64,000 nt of DNA, from contig NZ_JAAGLT010000032.1 in assembly GCF_010548275.1 (NCBI RefSeq), forward strand, positions 1 to 64,000, read 5' to 3'. This document shows, one piece after another, positions 1 to 8,491 of this stretch. The position numbers and the translations under genes are program-made. Position 1 is the first letter of the stretch. Each line of letters opens with the position of its first letter. The notes below the pieces were generated by a model. That model was given only the letters and a program-made list of their open reading frames with translations. It was not told the origin of the DNA and made no database searches. This stretch comes from Streptomyces sp. SID12488. Its GTDB lineage: Bacteria; Actinomycetota; Actinomycetes; Streptomycetales; Streptomycetaceae.

Positions 1-103
1 TAGATGGGGTAAGGCTCCCAGTAGACGACTGGGTTGATAGGCCAGATCTGGAAGCCCGGTAACGGGTGGAGGTGACTGGTACTAATAGGCCGAGGGCTTG
101 TCC
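1..103 (+). rRNA. 23S ribosomal RNA, 3' end (partial)
   Basis: The first ~100 bases match the conserved 3' terminal part of actinobacterial 23S rRNA, including the closing stretch ggtactaataggccgagg before gggcttgtcc. The rest of the rRNA operon lies upstream of the window. The exact 3' end (about 100-105) is estimated from family knowledge. The 5S gene follows after a ~105-bp spacer in the usual 23S-5S order. Confidence 0.92.
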
Positions 104-209
104 TCAGTTGCTCGCGTCCACTGTGTTAGTTCTGAGACAACGACCGTTGTCGGCTTTCGAGCTAGAACATCTAACTGAAGAGTGTGCTTGTTCGCTCGAA
201 ACCAATAGG
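104..209 (+). other. 23S-5S internal transcribed spacer
   Basis: This spacer separates the 23S 3' end and the 5S rRNA. It contains no tRNA gene, as is usual for the 23S-5S spacer of Streptomyces rrn operons. It is AT-richer than the flanking coding DNA and presumably carries processing signals, which I cannot locate exactly. Confidence 0.7.
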
Positions 210-328
210 GTTTCGGTGGTCATAGCGTGAGGGAAACGCCCGGTTACATTCCGAACCCGGAAGCTAAGCCTTATAGCGCCGATGGTACTGCAGGGGGGAC
301 CCTGTGGGAGAGTAGGACGCCGCCGAAC
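210..328 (+). rRNA. rrf: 5S ribosomal RNA
   Basis: About 119 nt beginning gtttcggtggtcatagcg and ending gacgccgccgaac, with the conserved cattccgaacccggaag loop region. The 5' and 3' ends are complementary, forming helix I. This is the typical actinobacterial 5S rRNA, directly downstream of 23S and upstream of a strong terminator. Confidence 0.95.
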
Positions 329-338
329 AATCTTTGGA

Positions 339-390
339 GGACCCCTGGTCCCAGCGTTCACGCTGGGACCAGGGGTCCTTTTGTTTTTTA
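339..390 (+). terminator. rrn operon rho-independent terminator
   Basis: A perfect 18-bp stem (339-356 with 361-378), a ttca loop and a T-rich tail (ttttgtttttta). It is the strongest canonical terminator in the window and closes the rRNA operon before the next gene at 471. Confidence 0.95.
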
Positions 391-470
391 ACAAGCGCAC
401 TGCCCGGAGCGCGCCGACTTGTCGGCTGCGCGAGAATGACTTGCGGTACCGATGACAGGAGTCACCCATC

Positions 471-2975
471 ATGTCCACCAACTCTCCCGACGAGCGCCCG
501 GAGCGCGACCAGCGCCGACGGGACAGTGGTGACCGCGGCGATCGTGGCGGGTACCGAGGGGCTCCCCGGCGCGACAACGATCGCCGCGACGACCGTGGTG
601 CTTCTCCCGACCGTGGTGGCCGGCCAACGGGTGGCTACGGTCGTAGTGACGACCGGTCCGCAGCCCCTCGTCGTGACGACCGGGGCGATCGTCCCGCCGG
701 CGGTGGTTTCCGCCGAGACGACAACCGTGGCGGTGGCGAGCGTGGCGGTCCTGCGCGCCGCGATGACCGCCGTGACGGAGACCGTGGTGCTCGTCCAACT
801 TTCCGGCGTGACGACCGTTCGGACCGGCCGGAGCGCTCGGACCGTCCTGCGGGACCCCGCCGTGACGACCGTGGGGACCGTCCCGCTTTCCGGCGGGATG
901 ACAACCGTGGTGGTGGCGGTGACCGCGGTGGCTTCGTTCGGCGTGATGATGACCGTGGTGGTGGCGGTGACCGCGGTGGCTTCGTTCGGCGTGATGATGA
1001 TCGTGGTGGGTTCCGTGGGCGGACGGATGACCGTGGTGGTCGTCCTGCCGGTGGTGGCTTTGCGCGTCGCGATGACCGTCAGGATGATCGTGGTGGTCGT
1101 CCGGCCAGTGGTGGTGGGTTCCGCCGCGACGACAACCGCGGTGGTGGCAGCGACCGCGGCGGTTTCCGTCGCGAAGATGACCGCGCTGGGTTCCGGGGCC
1201 GGAGTGACGACCGTGGTGGTCGTCCTGCCGGTGGTGGCTTTGCGCGTCGGGACGACCGTCAGGATGATCGTGGTGGTCGTCCGGCCGGTAGCGGCGGGTT
1301 CCGGCGGGATGACAACCGTGGTGGTGGCGGTGACCGCGGTGGCTTCGTTCGGCGTGATGATGATCGTGGCGGGTTCCGTGGGCGGACGGATGACCGTGGT
1401 GGTCGTCCTGCCAGTGGTGGCTTCCGTGGGCGTGACGATCGGCCGGCAGCTCCCCGTCGCGATGACCGACGTGATGACCGGCGGGACGGAGAGCGTTCCA
1501 GTTTCCGTCGGGATGATGATCGTGGTGGGTTCCGTGGGCGGACGGATGACCGTGGTGGTCGTCCTGCCGGTGGTGGCTTTGCGCGTCGCGACGACCGTCA
1601 GGATGATCGTGGTGGTCGTCCGGCCAGTGGTGGTGGGTTCCGCCGTGACGACAACCGCGGTGACCGTGGCGGATTCCGTCGAGACGATGACCGTGGTGGC
1701 AGTCCCGCCGGAGGTGGCGGCGGGTTCCGTGGACGCGATGACAACCGCGGTGACCGTGGTGGCTTCAAGCGTGATGACGACCGTCGTGAAGGTGACCGTG
1801 GCGGTTTCCGCCGGGACGACAGCCGTGGCCGGGACGACAGCCGGGACACCAACCGTGGTGAGCGCGGCGGCTTTGTCCGTCGGGATGATGATCGTGGTGG
1901 GTTCCGGGGCCGGAGTGACGACCGTGGTGCCCGTCCCACCGGAGCTGGCGGTGGCTTCCGGGGGCGGAGTGACGACCGTGGAGGCCGGCCCGGTGGCGGT
2001 GGCGGCGGTTACCGGGGACGTGACGACAGCCGGGGCGATGACCGGCGTGGTGGCGGGTTCCGTGACGAGCGTGACCGGGACCGGGAGCCGATCAAGCGGC
2101 TGCCGATCCCCGAGGAGGTCACGGGCGACGAGATCGACAAGGACGTACGCCAGGAGCTGATGAGCCTGCCAAAGGGGCTGGCGGAAGAGGTCTCCAAGAA
2201 CCTGGTGATGGTCGCCCGGCTCATCGACGAGGACCCCGAGGGGGCCTACGGGTACTCGCGGGTGGCTCTGCGACTGGCCTCGCGTGTGGCCGCCGTACGA
2301 GAGGCGGCCGGGTTCGCCGCGTACGCGAACCAGAAGTACAGCGAGGCGCTTGCCGAGTTCCGTGCGGCTCGGCGGATGACCGGGCACGTCGAACTGTGGC
2401 CCGTCATGGCCGACTGCGAACGTGGACTCGGGCGGCCCGAGAAGGCGCTCGAGATGGCCGGCGCGCCCGAGGTGCACAAGCTGGACAAGGCCGGACAGGT
2501 CGAGATGCGGCTCGTCGCGGCCGGTGCCCGGCGTGACATGGATCAGCTCGACGCGGCCATCGTGACCCTGCAGAGTCCCGAGCTGGCCTCCAACTCCGTA
2601 CAGCCGTGGACCGCGCGCCTGCGGTACGCGTACGCCGACGCTCTGCTCGCCGCCGGGCGTGAGGACGAGGCGCGGGAGTGGTTCGCCAAGGCCGTCGAGT
2701 CCGACAAGGACGGGAGTACGGACGCCGCGGACCGACTTGCCGAGCTTGAGGGCGTGGAGTTCGTCGACGCCTTTGACGAGAGCGAGGACGAGGACGGGGA
2801 TGAGGGCGACCTTGATGACAAGGGCGTCGAGTCCCTCGAGGTCGAGTCTGCCGATGTCACCGAGTCTGTCGAGGTGACTGCGGTGGTCGAGGTGCCCGAG
2901 ACGGTTGAAGCGGTTGAGTCCGCCGACGACAGCGACGACAGTGCTTCGGACGATGTCGAGGGTGACAAGCGCTGA
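471..2975 (+). CDS. RGG/RDD-repeat protein with C-terminal TPR-like domain
   Basis: 834 residues; AGGAG at 457-461 sits 9 bp before the ATG. Residues ~1-535 are a low-complexity, highly charged tract built from RRDD, DDRGG, GGFRGR and GGRPAGGG units, which resembles eukaryotic RGG-box RNA-binding regions. Residues ~536-755 form an alpha-helical TPR-like domain (e.g. YANQKYSEALAEFRAARR, ADALLAAGREDEAREWF). Residues ~760-834 are a very acidic E/D/V-rich tail. Homologues with the TPR part are common in Streptomyces, but I know of no assigned function. The position directly behind the rRNA operon and the RGG-like composition suggest RNA or ribosome association; that is inference. The repeats keep several other frames open, and those are not genes. 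The repeat number is likely to vary between strains. Confidence 0.9.
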   Translation: MSTNSPDERPERDQRRRDSGDRGDRGGYRGAPRRDNDRRDDRGASPDRGGRPTGGYGRSDDRSAAPRRDDRGDRPAGGGFRRDDNRGGGERGGPARRDDRRDGDRGARPTFRRDDRSDRPERSDRPAGPRRDDRGDRPAFRRDDNRGGGGDRGGFVRRDDDRGGGGDRGGFVRRDDDRGGFRGRTDDRGGRPAGGGFARRDDRQDDRGGRPASGGGFRRDDNRGGGSDRGGFRREDDRAGFRGRSDDRGGRPAGGGFARRDDRQDDRGGRPAGSGGFRRDDNRGGGGDRGGFVRRDDDRGGFRGRTDDRGGRPASGGFRGRDDRPAAPRRDDRRDDRRDGERSSFRRDDDRGGFRGRTDDRGGRPAGGGFARRDDRQDDRGGRPASGGGFRRDDNRGDRGGFRRDDDRGGSPAGGGGGFRGRDDNRGDRGGFKRDDDRREGDRGGFRRDDSRGRDDSRDTNRGERGGFVRRDDDRGGFRGRSDDRGARPTGAGGGFRGRSDDRGGRPGGGGGGYRGRDDSRGDDRRGGGFRDERDRDREPIKRLPIPEEVTGDEIDKDVRQELMSLPKGLAEEVSKNLVMVARLIDEDPEGAYGYSRVALRLASRVAAVREAAGFAAYANQKYSEALAEFRAARRMTGHVELWPVMADCERGLGRPEKALEMAGAPEVHKLDKAGQVEMRLVAAGARRDMDQLDAAIVTLQSPELASNSVQPWTARLRYAYADALLAAGREDEAREWFAKAVESDKDGSTDAADRLAELEGVEFVDAFDESEDEDGDEGDLDDKGVESLEVESADVTESVEVTAVVEVPETVEAVESADDSDDSASDDVEGDKR
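1026..1621 (+). repeat. Intragenic ~80-bp near-identical repeats (3 copies)
   Basis: Near-identical ~80-bp segments lie at about 1026-1106, 1206-1286 and 1545-1625 in the RGG-like gene. The first two are offset by exactly 180 bp (60 codons). Each encodes TDDRGGRPAGGGFARRDDRQ-like sequence. DNA identity, not just protein similarity, suggests recent duplication or gene conversion. Confidence 0.85.
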
Positions 2976-2999
2976 CCTGCGGTAAGCAGTAGATCGGTG

Positions 3000-3032
3000 A
3001 AGGGCGGGATCCCGGTAAGGGGTCCCGCCCTT
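3000..3032. terminator. Bidirectional hairpin terminator
   Basis: A 14-bp stem (3000-3013 with 3019-3032, one G-T pair) with loop ggtaa. It lies between the convergent RGG/TPR gene and the DUF1015 gene and can serve both. The U-tract is short on either strand. Confidence 0.75.
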
Positions 3033-3039
3033 CTGCGTT

Positions 3040-4344
3040 TCAGTGCGACAGCGTGCGCAGGACCAGGCCCGAGGCCGGTTTGGGGCCGAAGGACGTCGAC
3101 TTGCGGGGCATCGTGACGCCCTGGCGGGCCAGGTCCCGTACGACCTCCTCGCGGACCGGGTGCATCAGGACGGCTGTACCGCCGTCCTGTTCGGCCTTCT
3201 CCACGGTGGCCGCCGTGTCGTGGATGTACGCGATGCGCGCAGGTGAGTCCTCGGGGATGCGCCAGATGTGGTCGAGGAGCGTGGCGTGCAGGACCGTCGC
3301 GTCCAGGGTGCGCCAGGCCTGCGGGCGGTCGGCCGGGATCGTACGGTCCAGAAGGGCCGGGTCCGGGCGGTCCACGAGGTGGAAGGCGCCGTCTCCGGCC
3401 AGGAGGAAGGCGTTGCCCGTAGTGGCCGCATCCGCGAGGGTGGTGAGGGCCTCTGGGAGCGCGGTCGTCAGGTGACGTACCCGGAAGTGGCCCGCCAGGG
3501 CCGCCAGGGCCTCGGAGACCGGCAGGCCGTGCAGGAGGCGGTGGATCGCACGGACGCGCAGGGGGTAGCGGGCGGTGTCCACGAGGAGTACCAGGCCGTG
3601 GTCCCAGGGGCTGGGGGACGGGTGCTCCGCGCGTAGACGCAGATACGTGGCCCAGCGGTGGTGGCCGTCGGCGATCAGGGCCTGGTGGTGTGTCAGGTCC
3701 GTCTGGATCCCTGCGAGTTCGGCGGGATCGGTGATCGCCCAGAGGCGGTGGCCGAAACCGTCCTCCGTGGTCGTCGAGAGCAGCGGAGGACGGGCGGCCG
3801 TGCGTTCGACCACCGCGCTCGTGGTGCACGGTGACGCGGTGGCGGAGTCGTCGCTGCGGTAGGTGAGGAGGAGGGGTTCCAGGTTCGCGTACGTGGCGCG
3901 CATCAGGGCCGCCCGTTCCGCGACCACGTGCGGCATGACGTCCTCGTGCGGCAGGACCACCCCCTCCGACGGCTCCGAGAGGCGCAGGGCGCCGATGACT
4001 CCGCGTTGGAGGTGGCCGGTCGTGTCGCGCTGTTCGTAGACGTACAGGGCGGGCTCGGGATCGGCGGTCAGGATGCCCTCGGCCAGCCAGTCGTCCAGGG
4101 TGTCGGCCGCCTGTTCGTTGCGGATGGACGGGGTGGCCGCCTGGGGGAGGATCAGCCGGACGATGTTGTGCGGGTCGGCCGATTCGAGGTGTATCAGGCC
4201 GTCCGGGCGCACGATGACGTCGTACGGCGGAGAGGTCACGGCGGCCAGGCTGCCGACCCGGTCGGGGTCGTAGCGCAGGCCCCGGAAGGGGGTCAGTTGA
4301 AGGCCCATGCGAGCCGGTACGTCCGCGGGACCTGCAGTGTTCAT
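3040..4344 (-). CDS. DUF1015 family protein
   Basis: 434 residues. The N-terminal PFRGLRYD and SPPYDVI motifs and the central DGHHRWATYLRLR motif are hallmarks of DUF1015 (COG4198). The family is widespread and functionally unassigned; the DGHHR motif is its most conserved feature. It is divergent from the HAD phosphatase gene, with only 73 bp between starts. The start is taken at the first ATG; a second ATG at residue 13 directly before the conserved core is an alternative. No signal peptide or membrane segment is visible, so it is expected to be cytosolic. Confidence 0.88.
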   Translation of the reverse strand: MNTAGPADVPARMGLQLTPFRGLRYDPDRVGSLAAVTSPPYDVIVRPDGLIHLESADPHNIVRLILPQAATPSIRNEQAADTLDDWLAEGILTADPEPALYVYEQRDTTGHLQRGVIGALRLSEPSEGVVLPHEDVMPHVVAERAALMRATYANLEPLLLTYRSDDSATASPCTTSAVVERTAARPPLLSTTTEDGFGHRLWAITDPAELAGIQTDLTHHQALIADGHHRWATYLRLRAEHPSPSPWDHGLVLLVDTARYPLRVRAIHRLLHGLPVSEALAALAGHFRVRHLTTALPEALTTLADAATTGNAFLLAGDGAFHLVDRPDPALLDRTIPADRPQAWRTLDATVLHATLLDHIWRIPEDSPARIAYIHDTAATVEKAEQDGGTAVLMHPVREEVVRDLARQGVTMPRKSTSFGPKPASGLVLRTLSH

Positions 4345-4417
4345 TGGTGCATCGTAGGGCTGTCAGTGGCATGGGGGATGATCGGGGGAAAGCCGGTCGA
4401 ACGAGGAGCGATGCACA

Positions 4418-5452
4418 ATGAGCCAGACCGTCAGGACGCGGCCCGAGGGCAGCGCGCGGGCCCTCAGTGAGGCGTACGACACGGCGCTGCTCGACCTCGA
4501 CGGGGTGGTGTACGCGGGGGGCAACGCGATCGTGCACGCCGTCGAGTCGCTCGGTGTCGCGCGGGACGGCGGAATGCGGCTCGCTTATGTCACCAACAAC
4601 GCGCTGCGGACTCCGGACGCGGTGGCCGAGCACCTCACCGAGCTGGGCATAGCGACGGAGGGGTCCGACGTCATCACCTCGGCGCAGGCCGTGGCCCGGC
4701 TGATCGCCGACCAGGTGCCTGCGGGGGCGCGGGTGCTGGTGATCGGCGGGGAGGGGCTGCGGGTCGCGCTGCGCGAGCGCGGGCTGGAGCCCGTCGAGTC
4801 GGCCGAGGACGAGCCGGTGGCGGTCGTGCAGGGGTACGGCGGGCCCGAGTTGCCCTGGGGACGGTTCGCGGAGGCGTGCTACGCCATCGCGCGCGGGGTG
4901 CCCTGGTTCGCGTCCAACACCGACCTGACGATCCCCGGCGCACGCGGGATCGCGCCGGGCAACGGGGCCGCGGTGGAGGTAGTGCGTATCGCGACCGGGG
5001 CCGAGCCCCAGGTGGCGGGCAAGCCGTTGCCACCGATGCACCGGGAGACGGTGCTGCGGACCGGCGCCGAGCGGCCACTGGTCGTCGGGGACCGGCTGGA
5101 CACGGACATCGAGGGCGCGTTCAACGGGGAGGTCGACTCCCTGCTGGTGCTGACCGGTGTGGCGAACGGCGCCCAGCTGCTGGCCGCGCCGCCGCAGCAC
5201 CGGCCCACCTATGTCGACGCCGACCTGAGGGGGCTGCTGACCGGGCAGCCGGAGGTGACGGAGGTGGACGCGGGCGGCGGTTTCCGCTGCGGGGGGTGGA
5301 CCGCCGGCGCGGGGGAGGAGCAACTGGAGCTGACCGGGGACGGGGAGGTGCTCGACGGGCTTCGCGCGCTGTGCGCGGCGGCCTGGACGGCGGCCGGGGA
5401 CGGCGTGTGCGGGCTGGACGGGGGGAAGGCGCTGGCGCGGCTGGGGCTGTGA
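4418..5452 (+). CDS. HAD-superfamily IIA sugar-phosphate phosphatase (NagD-like)
   Basis: 344 residues, with GAGGAG at 4403-4408. HAD motif I DLDGVVYAG (Asp nucleophile), motif II VTNN, Lys motif AGKPLPP and motif IV VVGDRLDTDIEGA are all present, and the C2 cap is that of the IIA (NagD/phosphoglycolate or PNP phosphatase) group. The protein is ~70-80 residues longer than typical NagD; the extra C-terminal part is a separate, Gly-rich region after the hydrolase fold. The substrate cannot be read from sequence. It probably dephosphorylates a small phosphometabolite in the cytosol. Confidence 0.9.
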   Translation: MSQTVRTRPEGSARALSEAYDTALLDLDGVVYAGGNAIVHAVESLGVARDGGMRLAYVTNNALRTPDAVAEHLTELGIATEGSDVITSAQAVARLIADQVPAGARVLVIGGEGLRVALRERGLEPVESAEDEPVAVVQGYGGPELPWGRFAEACYAIARGVPWFASNTDLTIPGARGIAPGNGAAVEVVRIATGAEPQVAGKPLPPMHRETVLRTGAERPLVVGDRLDTDIEGAFNGEVDSLLVLTGVANGAQLLAAPPQHRPTYVDADLRGLLTGQPEVTEVDAGGGFRCGGWTAGAGEEQLELTGDGEVLDGLRALCAAAWTAAGDGVCGLDGGKALARLGL

Positions 5453-5503
5453 GGGACGATCGTGCTCGGGGGGCGCTCGTGGGGACGGATGACGAGACGG
5501 TAG

Positions 5504-5522
5504 TCAGGGTAGGCTAACCTAA
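5504..5522. promoter_or_regulatory. DmdR/IdeR-type iron box overlapping the -10 region
   Basis: The 19-mer tcagggtaggctaacctaa closely resembles the actinobacterial iron-box consensus ttaggttaggctcacctaa as a near-palindrome. It ends 4 bp before the GTG of the first permease. Hexamers tagngct and taacct inside it could act as -10, so an iron-loaded repressor would block initiation directly. There is no clear Shine-Dalgarno between box and GTG, which suggests a leaderless transcript. Confidence 0.85.
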
Positions 5523-5526
5523 CTAC

Positions 5527-6570
5527 GTGTTTGTCGACAGTCCTCCTGAGCCGCGTGCGGAGACCGCCCCCGCGCCCCCGAAGCGTCGGACGATACGGGC
5601 AGTTGGGCTCCTCGTCTCCCTGGGGATCCTGCTTCTCGTCGCCCTCGCGAGCATCGCGATCGGCGCGAAAGAGCTGTCCCTGGAGCAGGTCTGGCACGGG
5701 CTGTTCCAGGGCTCGGGGACCTACGGGGACGTCGTCGTCGGCGAGCGCGTCTCACGCACCCTCCTCGGACTGCTCGTGGGCGCCGCGCTCGGGCTGTCCG
5801 GAGCGGTTCTCCAGGCGCTGACCCGTAATCCGTTGGCCGATCCCGGGCTGCTCGGCATCAACGCGGGCGCGTCGGCGGCCGTCGTCACCGCGATCACCTT
5901 CTTCGGCGTCACCTCGCTGGGCGGCTATGTGTGGTTCGCCTTCCTCGGGGCCGCCGCCGTCGGAGCCCTGGTCTGGTTCCTCGGGGGCAGCCGGGGTGCC
6001 ACGCCTGTGCGGCTCGCGCTCGCCGGCACCGCGATCAGTGCCGCGCTCTACGGCTATCTCCAGGCCGTGATGATCACGGATGACGCCGCGCTCAGCAGGA
6101 TGCGCTTCTGGACGGTCGGTTCGCTGGCCTCGGCCACGGACGACACCATCACGCAGGTCCTGCCGTTCATCGTGGTCGGCACGGTCCTCGCGCTGCTGCT
6201 CGCCCGGCCGCTCAACGCCGTGGCGATGGGCGACGACACCGCCCGCGCGCTCGGCGCGAACCTGAACCGCACCCGCGCGCTGTCCATGGCCGCCGCGACC
6301 GTACTGTGCGGGGCCGCGACCGCCGCCTGCGGTCCGATCGTCTTCGTCGGGCTGATGGTCCCGCACGTCGTACGGTCCTTCACCGGGCCCGACCTGCGCT
6401 GGATCCTGCCGTACGCGACCGTCCTCTCGCCGGTGCTGCTGCTCGGTGCCGATGTCGTCGGGCGGATGGTGGCCCGGCCCGCCGAACTCCAGGTCGGTAT
6501 CGTCACCGCGGTCATCGGCGGCCCGGTCTTCATCTTTCTCGTACGACGGCGGAGGACGGCGCAGCTGTGA
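5527..6570 (+). CDS. FecCD-family iron-siderophore ABC permease, subunit 1
   Basis: 347 residues with about 9-10 hydrophobic segments. It carries the FecCD signature GAVLQALTRNPLADPGLLGINAG. It would pair with the next permease as a heterodimer importing a ferric siderophore across the cytoplasmic membrane. The start is GTG at 5527, immediately after the iron box with no visible RBS, so a leaderless mRNA is likely. It is the first gene of a three-gene iron-responsive operon and its stop overlaps the next start (GTGA). No substrate-binding-protein gene is adjacent, so the binding protein must be encoded elsewhere. The siderophore type is not deducible. Confidence 0.93.
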   Translation: MFVDSPPEPRAETAPAPPKRRTIRAVGLLVSLGILLLVALASIAIGAKELSLEQVWHGLFQGSGTYGDVVVGERVSRTLLGLLVGAALGLSGAVLQALTRNPLADPGLLGINAGASAAVVTAITFFGVTSLGGYVWFAFLGAAAVGALVWFLGGSRGATPVRLALAGTAISAALYGYLQAVMITDDAALSRMRFWTVGSLASATDDTITQVLPFIVVGTVLALLLARPLNAVAMGDDTARALGANLNRTRALSMAAATVLCGAATAACGPIVFVGLMVPHVVRSFTGPDLRWILPYATVLSPVLLLGADVVGRMVARPAELQVGIVTAVIGGPVFIFLVRRRRTAQL

Positions 6571-7631
6571 AGAGCAACCCCGCACTGCGAGGCCGCCGTG
6601 CCAGCCGTGTCGTACGGACCCCGGGCGGCCTCTCCCTCCGGCTGGACGTGCGCGCGCTGTTCGTCGTCGTGGCGCTGCTGCTGACCGTGCTCACCGCGAG
6701 CGTGGTGCTGATCGGCACCGGTGACTTCCCGATCCCGGCCGGGGACGTCCTCAAGACCCTGCTGGGCGACGGGAACGCGGGCCAGGAGTTCATCGTCAAC
6801 GAGCTGCGGCTGCCCCGGGTCCTGGTCGGGCTGCTGGTCGGGGCCTCGCTCGGGCTGGGCGGTGCGCTGTTCCAGTCCATCTCCCGCAATCCGCTGGGCA
6901 GTCCGGACGTACTCGGCCTCAGCCAGGGCTCGACGGCCGGCGCGCTGGTCATGATCGTGCTGTTCTCCGGGAACGCCGCCCAGGTCACCGCCGGGGCGCT
7001 GGTCGGCGGACTGGTGACCGGGCTCGCCATATATCTGCTGGCCTGGAAGCAGGGCGTGCACGGGTACCGGCTGGTGCTCGTCGGCATCGGGGTCTCCGCG
7101 GTCGTCACGGCGGTCAACGGCTACCTGATCACCAAGGCCGACCTCGTCGACGCGGCCCGCGCGGTCGTGTGGATGACCGGATCCCTCAACGGGCGGGACT
7201 GGGACCAGGTCTGGCCGCTGCTGTTGCTGTGCGCGGTCCTCGTACCGGTGGTGCTCGCGAACGCGCGCGGGCTGCGGATGACAGAGATGGGCGACGACGT
7301 GTCGTACGCCCTCGGGGTGCGCGTCGAGCGCGTACGGCTGGTGCTGATGCTGGCCGCCGTACTGCTCACCGCGGCTGCCACGGCCGCAGCGGGGCCCGTG
7401 GGCTTCGTGGCGCTGACCGCGCCGCAGCTCGCCCGGCGGCTGACCCGCTCGCCGGGACCCAACCTGGTGCCGTCCATGTGTATGGGCGCCACCCTGCTGA
7501 TCGTGGCCGACTGGGCCTCTCAGCGGCTCTTCGGCGCCGATCAGCTGCCCGTGGGGGTGGTGACCGGGGTGCTCGGCGGGGTGTATCTGCTGTGGCTGCT
7601 GGTTACGGAACGGAAGGCGGGGCGGATATGA
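6567..7631 (+). CDS. FecCD-family iron-siderophore ABC permease, subunit 2
   Basis: 354 residues from a GTG that overlaps the upstream stop by 4 bp, with ggaggac 11 bp before it. The open frame extends further upstream, but coding there belongs to the previous gene. Typical motifs are GGALFQSISRNPLGSPDVLGLSQG and the C-terminal ADQLPVGVVTGVLGG. About ten hydrophobic segments. It is the partner of the preceding permease in the siderophore importer and translationally coupled to both neighbours. Confidence 0.93.
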   Translation: MKSNPALRGRRASRVVRTPGGLSLRLDVRALFVVVALLLTVLTASVVLIGTGDFPIPAGDVLKTLLGDGNAGQEFIVNELRLPRVLVGLLVGASLGLGGALFQSISRNPLGSPDVLGLSQGSTAGALVMIVLFSGNAAQVTAGALVGGLVTGLAIYLLAWKQGVHGYRLVLVGIGVSAVVTAVNGYLITKADLVDAARAVVWMTGSLNGRDWDQVWPLLLLCAVLVPVVLANARGLRMTEMGDDVSYALGVRVERVRLVLMLAAVLLTAAATAAAGPVGFVALTAPQLARRLTRSPGPNLVPSMCMGATLLIVADWASQRLFGADQLPVGVVTGVLGGVYLLWLLVTERKAGRI

Positions 7632-8485
7632 GCGACTCCGCGAACGAGAACGTCAAGAAGGGCACCAACACCGTGAACCGCCTGTCCGCCGAGAGTGTGA
7701 CCCTCGCCTACGACCAGCGTGTGATCGCCGAACAGCTGTCGGTGGAGATCCCTGACAACTCCTTCACTGTCATCGTCGGCCCGAACGCCTGCGGCAAGTC
7801 CACGCTGCTGCGGGCCCTGTCGCGGATGCTGAAGCCGAGCGAGGGCCGGGTGCTGCTGGACGGGCAGATCATCCAGTCGATGCCCGCGAAGAAGGTCGCG
7901 AGGACGCTCGGGCTGCTGCCGCAGTCGTCGATCGCGCCCGACGGGATCACCGTCGCCGACCTGGTGGGCCGGGGCCGTTACCCGCACCAGGGCATCCTGC
8001 GCCAGTGGTCCCACGACGACGAGCGGATCGTCCGGGAGTCCATGGAGTCGACCGGTGTCGCCGAACTCGCCGACCGATACGTCGACGAGCTGTCCGGCGG
8101 TCAGCGGCAGCGTGTGTGGATCGCGATGGCGCTCGCCCAGCAGACACCGCTGCTGCTGCTCGACGAGCCGACGACCTATCTCGACATCCAGCACCAGATC
8201 GACGTCCTCGACCTCTGCGCCGAGCTGCACGAGGAACAGGGGCGGACCCTGGTCGCCGTCCTGCACGACCTCAATCACGCCGCCCGGTACGCCACGCATC
8301 TCATCGCGCTGCGCGAGGGCTCGGTCGTCGCCGAGGGCGCGCCGGGCGACATCGTCACGGCCGGGCTGGTCGAGGAGGTGTTCGGGCTGCGCTGCCAGGT
8401 CATCGACGATCCGGAGACGGGGACGCCGCTGGTGGTGCCGGCCGCGCGCAAGGCCCGTACCAGGGCGACCGCGGAAGCCTCCTGA
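7628..8485 (+). CDS. Iron-siderophore ABC transporter ATP-binding protein
   Basis: 285 residues from an ATG overlapping the permease stop (ATGA). Walker A GPNACGKST (~50-58), signature LSGGQRQR (~155), Walker B LLLLDEPTTYLD (~175) and H-loop VLHDLNH (~212) are intact. It is closest to FepC/FecE-type ATPases and powers the two-permease importer upstream. The operon ends here; a convergent gene begins 6 bp after the stop. Confidence 0.94.
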   Translation: MSDSANENVKKGTNTVNRLSAESVTLAYDQRVIAEQLSVEIPDNSFTVIVGPNACGKSTLLRALSRMLKPSEGRVLLDGQIIQSMPAKKVARTLGLLPQSSIAPDGITVADLVGRGRYPHQGILRQWSHDDERIVRESMESTGVAELADRYVDELSGGQRQRVWIAMALAQQTPLLLLDEPTTYLDIQHQIDVLDLCAELHEEQGRTLVAVLHDLNHAARYATHLIALREGSVVAEGAPGDIVTAGLVEEVFGLRCQVIDDPETGTPLVVPAARKARTRATAEAS

Positions 8486-8491
8486 GGGCGG

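Noticed and set aside
462..2477. 671-residue antisense open frame across the RGG-like repeat gene, and a 608-residue frame on the plus strand
   Set aside because: Both are by-products of codon-biased repeats; translations are Thr/Val/Pro monotonies without family resemblance, and the sense frame has a proper RBS and a folded domain.
2543..5323. 926-residue minus-strand open frame
   Set aside because: Runs across the RGG gene end, DUF1015 (different frame) and the HAD gene; Pro/Arg-rich nonsense composition.
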